Below are positions 5,990 to 10,722 of a stretch of 10,722 bases of DNA, piece after piece. Numbering within the stretch: position 1 is the first letter of the stretch; each line of letters begins with the position of its first letter. Made by a program: the position numbers and the translations under genes. Location of the stretch: assembly GCA_032100225.1 (NCBI GenBank), contig DAMDJY010000123.1, positions 1-10,722 on the forward strand, in the 5' to 3' direction. The notes beneath the pieces were generated by a model. It did no database searches and was not told the DNA's origin. It saw nothing but the letters and a program-made list of their open reading frames with translations. The DNA is from Mobilicoccus sp032100225 (GTDB lineage Bacteria; Actinomycetota; Actinomycetes; Actinomycetales; Dermatophilaceae).

Positions 5990-8356
5990 TCACGGGCGAG
6001 TCAGTGCGCGCTCGTCGGTGCGGAGCGTCTGACCCTGTCGGTCGATGGTGCGGGCGGCAGCTCCGGCGCGCTGCTTCTGCGCGGCGGTGGCGGGGCGTTG
6101 CACCATGCGCGGCAGCGTCCCGCGGGAGTCGATGATGGCGTTGCGGACGAGAGATGCTGTGCCGTCGGTGAATCCGCGGAAGTTGGGCTCGAACGAGAAC
6201 GCCGTCACGCGTCCCTGACCGACCTGTTCGTCGATGAGGGCCGCGCTGCCGCCGATCTCGTCGATGCCCTGCCCGAAGCCCGACACGGCCCAGTCGGCGG
6301 AGGTCGGAGCCGGGTAGGAGAGCACGACTTCACCGTTGCCGGCGGTCATGATCGGGTCGGCCTCGTACATGGCCCACACATCGGATCCGGCGCCCCGCGT
6401 CAGCGGTCCGTTGCGGCGTGCTGTGGCGCGCACGAGCGCTCCGGGAACCTCGTTGGTCGGGTCCTTGAGCACGGCGGTCGACAGGCCGGCCAGCGCAGCG
6501 AACTGCGTGCCGCCCTTCCAGGTGACGAGGCGCCCGCCGCCGCGAACCCACTCGGACAGAGCCGTCGTGCGGTCCGCGCCAAGCGACTTCGCGAGCGAGG
6601 CGCCGTCGACGTTGGGCACGAGCAGCACGTCGAGCTTGGACAGCGTGGCCGCATCGATCTGCGAGGCCTGGAACGTGGTGGACGGAATGCGCCAGTCGTT
6701 CTTGAGGCGCCACTGGAGCCACGCGTTGCTCTGGTTGGGGTTGTCAGGGCTGCTGGACGCCGTCAGCACACCGACGCTGGGCAGACCGGCAGGCAGCGGC
6801 GACTTGGGCACCTTGACGGCCGGGGTGGCGGTCGTGCGCATCGCGGGCACCGTGCTCGTCGACCCGCCCGCAACGTCCTGCAGCAACGGCATCGACCAGC
6901 CGGAGACGTCGTAGAAGAACGGGAACGGCACGTAGGTGTCCTCGCCGAGCATCGTCTGCACCCAGTGCTTCTGACCCTGAGCCATGGGGATCCAATACGT
7001 GCCGGCGGGCATCACCGCGGCGCGCGCAGGCTTGCCGTAGGCCTTGAACCCGGGGACGTGGACGGGCGCGCTCAACGTGCGCACCTCGACCCCGTCCTCC
7101 TGCAGGCGGGACACGAGCGTCGCGACCTTACGGCGGCGCGACGGGTCGTCGTTGCGGATGAAGTAGCCGCACACCTTGGTGGTCGGCACGGGGCGCTGAA
7201 CGCTGTTACCCGGGTTGTCGACGTGGTTGCCCTGCAGCGTGCAGGCCTGGCCCTGGGCCTTGGCGGTCACGAACTGCTGGTGGTACTCGGTGTTGATCCT
7301 CACCCGCGCCCGAGCGCCGGCCCGCAGCGCGGTGATTCCGGCGACGAAGTGCTTGTCGACCTGGTCGGCGTACGGGGCTGCCTGACCCACCTCCTGGGTC
7401 ATGCCCGCCGCTCCGTAGCGCAACACCGGGAAGGTGTCGCCGTAACCGGGGTAGAACAGGTCGAACCCCGCCTGCCACGTCTCGTACGCGTATCCCCTCT
7501 TGTCGAAGGCCGCCTTCTCGGCATTCCCGACGACATCGTTGATCCACCCGAGCGGCTCCTTGGCGGCCTCGTGGAAGATCGGGTCGGCGTTCGGCGGGAA
7601 GTAGTAGCCGTTGCCGCCCATCCCGTGCTGGTCGATGACCATCTGCGGCGGGAACGTCTTCATCAGGGCCTGCTTGGCGCGGGTCTCGGCCTGGGTGCGG
7701 GCGAACCAGTCGCGATTCATGTCGAACCCGGCGGCGTTGACGCGGGTGTTGGCCTCGTGACCGTCGGGGTTCTGCGTGGGCACCATGACCACCAGCGCGT
7801 TGGCGAGGACGTCGGTGGCCCCGCAGTCGGTGCGGTCGGCGAGCTCGTGGAGGATGCGCATTTCGGCGTCCAACGCGGCCGGCTCGTTGCCGTGGACACT
7901 GCCCATGATCCACAGGATGTTGGGGGTGCGGCGCGCGATCGTCGCTGCCCGTGCCGCAGGCGTGTCGGGGCTGCGGAGGGCACGGATGTCGGCGGCGAGC
8001 GTGCCGGACTTCGCCGCGGCCAGCGTGGCGGGCGATCCGATGAGGGCGTACCTGAGGGGCGTGCCCTCCGCGGTACGGCCGAACGTGCCGACGGTGACCT
8101 TGTCGCTGGCCCGGTCGACCTGGTTCATGTAGCGGTAGAGCTGGGTGACGCTGCCCTTGCGGGTCCCCAGGTCGAAGCCGAGGGACTGCGAGGGGGAGGG
8201 AACCTTGCCGGCGAAGACGGGAGCCTCCGAGCAGGCGGTGGCGCGGGATGGCGCGGCGAAGGTCGTCGCTGCCGATCCGGTGGTCGGCAGACCGACGAGG
8301 GTCGATCCGGCCAGGGCCGTGGTGGCGAGAACGGTGAGCAGGGGACGAGCTGTCAT
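5990..8356 (-). CDS. Secreted M14 family zinc carboxypeptidase with C-terminal amidotransferase-like domain
   Basis: A 788-aa exported metallopeptidase expected to cleave peptides or C-terminal residues outside the cell. A short signal peptide (MTARPLLTVLATTALAGSTL onward) is likely cut near GSAA (27-30). The M14 catalytic domain (about 65-345) shows zinc ligands His155 and Glu158 in SVHGNEP and His244 in IDQHGMG. Substrate-binding residues lie in NPDG and FDMNRDW (Asn214, Arg215), and Glu322 in MTQEVG is the candidate catalytic glutamate. After a middle region containing ARAAVMPAGTYWIPMAQGQ and SGWSMPLLQDVAGG, a class I amidotransferase-like domain (about 526-740) has VGVLTAS, LDVLLVP and WVRGGGRLVTWKGG. 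No nucleophile Cys is evident there, so it is probably structural or ligand-binding. Start 8356 is preferred over the in-frame ATG 8425: it begins the signal peptide and has GGAG 5 nt upstream. All catalytic residues are intact. Confidence 0.92.
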   Translation of the reverse strand: MTARPLLTVLATTALAGSTLVGLPTTGSAATTFAAPSRATACSEAPVFAGKVPSPSQSLGFDLGTRKGSVTQLYRYMNQVDRASDKVTVGTFGRTAEGTPLRYALIGSPATLAAAKSGTLAADIRALRSPDTPAARAATIARRTPNILWIMGSVHGNEPAALDAEMRILHELADRTDCGATDVLANALVVMVPTQNPDGHEANTRVNAAGFDMNRDWFARTQAETRAKQALMKTFPPQMVIDQHGMGGNGYYFPPNADPIFHEAAKEPLGWINDVVGNAEKAAFDKRGYAYETWQAGFDLFYPGYGDTFPVLRYGAAGMTQEVGQAAPYADQVDKHFVAGITALRAGARARVRINTEYHQQFVTAKAQGQACTLQGNHVDNPGNSVQRPVPTTKVCGYFIRNDDPSRRRKVATLVSRLQEDGVEVRTLSAPVHVPGFKAYGKPARAAVMPAGTYWIPMAQGQKHWVQTMLGEDTYVPFPFFYDVSGWSMPLLQDVAGGSTSTVPAMRTTATPAVKVPKSPLPAGLPSVGVLTASSSPDNPNQSNAWLQWRLKNDWRIPSTTFQASQIDAATLSKLDVLLVPNVDGASLAKSLGADRTTALSEWVRGGGRLVTWKGGTQFAALAGLSTAVLKDPTNEVPGALVRATARRNGPLTRGAGSDVWAMYEADPIMTAGNGEVVLSYPAPTSADWAVSGFGQGIDEIGGSAALIDEQVGQGRVTAFSFEPNFRGFTDGTASLVRNAIIDSRGTLPRMVQRPATAAQKQRAGAAARTIDRQGQTLRTDERALTRP

Positions 8357-8361
8357 GAGGA

Positions 8362-8365
8362 CTCC
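8362..8365 (-). promoter_or_regulatory. Ribosome binding site deciding the peptidase start
   Basis: On the minus strand GGAG is followed by TCCTC and ATG at 8356-8354. It places translation start directly at the signal peptide and argues against the 23-residue longer version from 8425, whose extra residues (MAIHGGVDTSPWHHVPEPDN...) would bury the signal peptide. Confidence 0.65.
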
Positions 8366-8378
8366 GTTGTCCGGTTCG

Positions 8379-8391
8379 GGCACGTGGTGCC
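8379..8391. repeat. Short palindrome in the divergent peptidase/hisI region
   Basis: GGCACGTGGTGCC has perfect 5-bp arms around GTG. It lies 23 bp upstream of the peptidase start and 130 bp upstream of hisI, in a 164-bp region that must hold both promoters. It could be an operator for the peptidase gene. On length alone it is weak evidence. A minus-strand TAACAT (complement of 8424-8429) is a possible -10 for the peptidase, without a visible -35. Confidence 0.25.
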
Positions 8392-8501
8392 ACGGCGATG
8401 TGTCTACACCCCCGTGGATCGCCATGTTAGAGAGCGAAATTGGCGGGCGGGCGTGATGACACGATCTCGACTGCGGACACTGGCGAAGGGTTGTCGGGCG
8501 G

Positions 8502-8520
8502 GCACGGCAGAATGCCGTGC
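8502..8520. promoter_or_regulatory. Perfect palindrome abutting the hisI start
   Basis: GCACGGCA (8502-8509), centre GAA, TGCCGTGC (8513-8520): 8-bp arms without mismatch, ending at the base before GTG 8521. It contains CAGAAT (8508-8513), a -10-like hexamer at the right distance for transcription starting at or next to the GTG. The palindrome could be an operator for the hisI-trpE unit, or a hairpin at the 5' end if transcription starts further upstream. No Trp- or His-rich leader peptide is visible upstream, so classical attenuation is not supported. Confidence 0.45.
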
Positions 8521-8940
8521 GTGACTCAACTGCCCCCCGACATCGCGAGCCGACTCAAGCGCGACGATGCAGGCCTCGTGGCCGCCGTCGTCCAGCAGCA
8601 CGACACCGCGGAGGTGTTGATGCTGGGCTGGATGGACGACGAGGCGTTGCACCGCACTCTGACGACGGGGCGGGTGACGTTTTGGTCGCGTAGCCGGGGG
8701 GAGTACTGGCGCAAGGGCGACACGTCGGGGCATCAGCAGTATGTCAAGTCCGTGGCCATCGACTGTGACGGCGACGCTCTGCTCGTGCGCGTCGACCAGG
8801 TGGGCGCCGCCTGCCACACGGGGGAACGCACCTGCTTCTTCACCGACTTCGACGCCGCAGTGGGGGAGCGACCCAGCGACAGCGACACGGGCGCAGACGA
8901 CGCAGTCACCAAGCCCGCCGACGAAGGAGCGAGCGCATGA
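8521..8940 (+). CDS. hisI: Phosphoribosyl-AMP cyclohydrolase HisI
   Basis: Third step of histidine biosynthesis: opens the adenine ring of phosphoribosyl-AMP to give ProFAR, in the cytoplasm, with zinc and magnesium. The 139-aa protein (from GTG 8521) has the full family core: EVLMLGWMDDEAL (31-43), TFWSRSRGEYWRKGDTSGH (53-71) and VKSVAIDCDGDALLVRVDQ (75-93). Metal ligands Asp81, Cys82, Asp83 and Asp85 are present, with zinc cysteines Cys98 and Cys105 in ACHTGERTCF. An acidic tail of about 30 residues follows the catalytic core. ATG 8512 in frame would add MPC, but it lies inside a palindrome. Neither start has a clear ribosome site, so a leaderless transcript from GTG 8521 is plausible. The stop overlaps the trpE start by 4 nt (ATGA), implying coupled translation. 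There is no hisE fusion. Confidence 0.95.
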   Translation: MTQLPPDIASRLKRDDAGLVAAVVQQHDTAEVLMLGWMDDEALHRTLTTGRVTFWSRSRGEYWRKGDTSGHQQYVKSVAIDCDGDALLVRVDQVGAACHTGERTCFFTDFDAAVGERPSDSDTGADDAVTKPADEGASA

Positions 8941-10463
8941 GCCCGACGACCGAATTCGGCACGACCTGGCCCGATCTGCCGACCTTCCTCGACCTGGCGG
9001 GCGATCGTCGCGTCATCCCGGTCGTGCGACGTCTGCTGGCCGATTCCGAGACGCCGGTGGGTGTGTACCGCAAGCTCGCCGGAGACCGGGTGGGCACGTT
9101 CCTGCTCGAGTCCGCCGAACACGGTGGCGTGTGGTCGCGCTATTCCATCATCGGTGCGCGCAGTGCCGCGACCCTGACCGAGAAGGACGGCGAAGCCACC
9201 TGGCTCGGCACGCCTCCCGCCGGGGTGCCCACCGGGGGCGACCCGCTGCAGGCGTTGCGCGACACGGTCGCCACGCTGGCCACCGAGCCGCTGGAGGGTC
9301 TGCCGCCGCTGACCGGCGGCATGGTCGGCATGATCGGGTACGACGCGGTGCGGCGCTGGGAGAAGGTCCCCGACGACAACCCCGACGACCTGCGCATCCC
9401 CGAGCTGGCGATGATGCTGGCCACCGACCTCGCCGTCATCGACCACACGGACGCCTCGGTGCTGCTCATCGCCAACGCCGTCAACTACGACGGCTCCGAC
9501 GACCGCGCGGAGGAGGCCTACGCCGACGCGGTGGCCCGCCTCGACCGGATGACAGCCGACCTCGCGGCGCCGGCTCCGAGCACGGTCGCGACCCTCACCC
9601 GGCCCGACCCGCAGGCCACCAGCTCGATGACGCCCGAGCAGTACATGGGCATCGTCGAGGAGGGCAAGGAGGCGATCCGCGCCGGAGAGGTCTTCCAAGT
9701 CGTTCTCTCCCAGCGGTTCTCGCTGGCCTGTCCGGCCGACGCGCTCGATGTCTACCGGGTCCTGCGCATCTCCAACCCGGGCCCCTACATGTACCTGCTG
9801 CGGCTCGAACGGCCCGACGGAACGCCGTTCGACGTCGTGGGCAGCAGCCCCGAGGCACTCGTCAAGGTGACCGGGGACCGGGTCATCACCCACCCCATCG
9901 CCGGATCCCGCCCGCGCGGCGCGACGCCCGAGGAGGACCGCACCCACGAGTCCGACCTCCGCGAGGACGAGAAGGAGTGCGCCGAGCACGTCATGCTCGT
10001 CGACCTCTCGCGCAACGACCTGCAGCGGGTGTGCCAGGTGGGCAGCGTCGAGGTCGTCGAGTTCATGAACGTCCGCCGCTACAGCCACATCATGCATCTG
10101 GAGTCCACGGTCGTCGGACGATTGGAGCAGGGCCGCACCGCCTATGACGCCCTGGCCGCAGCCTTTCCGGCGGGCACCCTCTCGGGCGCGCCCAAGCCGA
10201 GAGCGCTGGCCCTCGTCGACGAGCTCGAGACCACCCGCCGCGGCGTCTACGGCGGTGTCGTCGGCTATCTCGACGTGCACGGCGACCTCGACATGGCGAT
10301 CGCCATCCGCACGGCCGTCATCAGTGACGGCACGGCGCACGTGCAGGCGGGCGCGGGCATCGTGGCCGACTCCGTCCCCGAGACCGAACACGCCGAGACC
10401 CACCACAAGGCAGCCGCTGCGTTGCGGGCCGTGGCCGCAGCCGCACAGCTGAGGACGCCGTGA
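8937..10463 (+). CDS. trpE: Anthranilate synthase component I TrpE
   Basis: Converts chorismate to anthranilate with ammonia supplied by the TrpG subunit; first committed step of tryptophan synthesis. The 508-aa protein is complete. The N-terminal domain carries the tryptophan feedback element FLLESA (55-60). The chorismate-binding domain (about 230-500) has HPIAGSRPRG (319-328), DLSRNDLQRVCQVGSVEV (356-373), YSHIMHLES (382-390), FPAGTLSGAPKPRA (410-423) and GAGIVADSVPETEHAE (472-487). There is no fused glutamine amidotransferase, so a separate TrpG is required; it is not in the window. ATG 8937 overlaps the hisI stop in an ATGA junction, with AAGGAG (8923-8928) as a ribosome site inside hisI. 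The next gene begins within the trpE stop. Feedback inhibition by tryptophan is expected because the LLES motif is kept. Confidence 0.98.
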   Translation: MSPTTEFGTTWPDLPTFLDLAGDRRVIPVVRRLLADSETPVGVYRKLAGDRVGTFLLESAEHGGVWSRYSIIGARSAATLTEKDGEATWLGTPPAGVPTGGDPLQALRDTVATLATEPLEGLPPLTGGMVGMIGYDAVRRWEKVPDDNPDDLRIPELAMMLATDLAVIDHTDASVLLIANAVNYDGSDDRAEEAYADAVARLDRMTADLAAPAPSTVATLTRPDPQATSSMTPEQYMGIVEEGKEAIRAGEVFQVVLSQRFSLACPADALDVYRVLRISNPGPYMYLLRLERPDGTPFDVVGSSPEALVKVTGDRVITHPIAGSRPRGATPEEDRTHESDLREDEKECAEHVMLVDLSRNDLQRVCQVGSVEVVEFMNVRRYSHIMHLESTVVGRLEQGRTAYDALAAAFPAGTLSGAPKPRALALVDELETTRRGVYGGVVGYLDVHGDLDMAIAIRTAVISDGTAHVQAGAGIVADSVPETEHAETHHKAAAALRAVAAAAQLRTP

Positions 10464-10722
10464 CCCGCGGACGCACCGTACTGCTCGTCCTCGTCGGCGC
10501 CACCCTCGTCATCGTGGCGGGCATGCTCGTCTGGGTCAGCGGCCAGGCCCAGGATGTCGCCGGCGCCACGGCGAGCACTGCACAGGGTTCGCAGATCGCC
10601 CCCGGCCTGGTGCCGCTGGCGCTGGCCGCCGGAGCGGGCGCCTTCGCCTTCACGCTCGTCGACGGCTGGGCACGTCGCGGCGTCGCACTGCTCGTCCTTG
10701 CCCTGGGTGTCGCTCTCGCGGC
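10460..10722 (+). CDS. Trp-operon-associated membrane protein (TIGR02234-like), 5' part
   Basis: GTG 10460 overlaps the trpE stop (GTGA), with GAGG (10451-10454) 5 nt upstream; the frame stays open to the window edge, so only the first 87 residues are seen. The N terminus TRGRTVLLVLVGATLVIVAG begins a transmembrane helix (about 6-26). A short polar, probably extracytoplasmic, loop follows (SGQAQDVAGATASTAQGSQ). A second helix starts around PGLVPLALAAGAGAFAF (48-64), then the loop VDGWARRG and a third hydrophobic segment (75-87). This position after trpE and this pattern match the actinobacterial Trp-associated membrane protein family. Its role is unknown; a link to tryptophan metabolism is inferred from constant neighbourhood. 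Confidence 0.85.
   Translation, partial: MTRGRTVLLVLVGATLVIVAGMLVWVSGQAQDVAGATASTAQGSQIAPGLVPLALAAGAGAFAFTLVDGWARRGVALLVLALGVALA

Noticed and set aside
8357..8520. Trp or His attenuator leader peptide upstream of hisI-trpE
   Set aside because: No short open frame with runs of Trp or His codons followed by alternative hairpins is visible. The only clear structures are two palindromes.
5930..8524. Long plus-strand open frame of 864 codons
   Set aside because: It is antisense to the M14 peptidase, whose zinc site and signal peptide are unmistakable. The plus-strand peptide is Arg/Gly/Val-rich without any recognisable domain, as expected from in-phase antisense of GC-rich coding DNA.
8733..10406. 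Minus-strand open frame of 557 codons
   Set aside because: It is the antisense shadow of hisI and trpE, low in complexity and rich in Gly, Val, Arg, Asp and His, with no motifs.
1..10722. CRISPR arrays, tRNA or rRNA genes, insertion sequences, phage genes, toxin-antitoxin or defence modules
   Set aside because: I saw no regularly spaced repeats, cloverleaf sequences, transposase or integrase motifs, or defence-related domains apart from the HNH protein, whose family is not an established defence system.

Overview
This window looks like a chromosomal segment of a high-GC actinobacterium. The DNA is GC-rich with strongly GC-biased third codon positions, and three features are typical of that phylum: a DUF222/HNH endonuclease gene, a hisI-trpE-Trp-associated membrane protein chain, and (in remnant form) a gene resembling the TIGR03085 family. 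The style of the DUF222 protein suggests Micrococcales (Dermacoccaceae/Dermatophilaceae/Intrasporangiaceae-like). That placement is an impression, not a measurement.

Layout. (1) 10-1554 (+): cobQ, cobyric acid synthase of cobalamin biosynthesis, complete. (2) 1555-2057: no confident gene, but the minus strand keeps coding-like base composition in shifting frames. (3) 2328-3824 (-): a DUF222/HNH endonuclease-type gene. Its frame continues for 89 codons beyond an amber stop, to 2058, so the gene looks recently interrupted. (4) 3825-4204: intergenic, somewhat AT-richer. (5) 4205-4546 (+): a 113-aa acidic protein of unknown function, followed by 4627-5088 (+), a zinc-dependent cytosine/nucleoside deaminase-like enzyme. 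(6) A strong hairpin at 5222-5249 lies between this pair and a convergent, frameshifted TIGR03085-like gene (5287-5900, -). (7) 5990-8356 (-): a large secreted M14 zinc carboxypeptidase with a C-terminal glutamine-amidotransferase-like domain, ended by a strong hairpin at 5936-5967. (8) A 164-bp divergent region leads into 8521-8940 (+) hisI, 8937-10463 (+) trpE and 10460-10722 (+, cut by the window edge) a Trp-operon-associated membrane protein. Each gene overlaps the next.

How the genes work together. The last three form one translationally coupled unit joining a histidine step (phosphoribosyl-AMP hydrolysis) to the first committed tryptophan step and a small membrane protein that usually travels with trp genes. 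From memory, actinobacteria often keep a TIGR03085 gene beside hisI. Here the related gene sits on the opposite strand beyond the M14 peptidase and is broken, which suggests local rearrangement. cobQ, the HNH gene and the peptidase have no evident functional link to each other.

I found no CRISPR array, tRNA, rRNA, insertion sequence or prophage, and no convincing new multi-gene system. The points most worth a second look are the two lesions (amber codon in the HNH gene; frameshift in the TIGR03085-like gene), the perfect palindrome covering the hisI start, and the coding-like but frame-hopping stretch between cobQ and the HNH gene.
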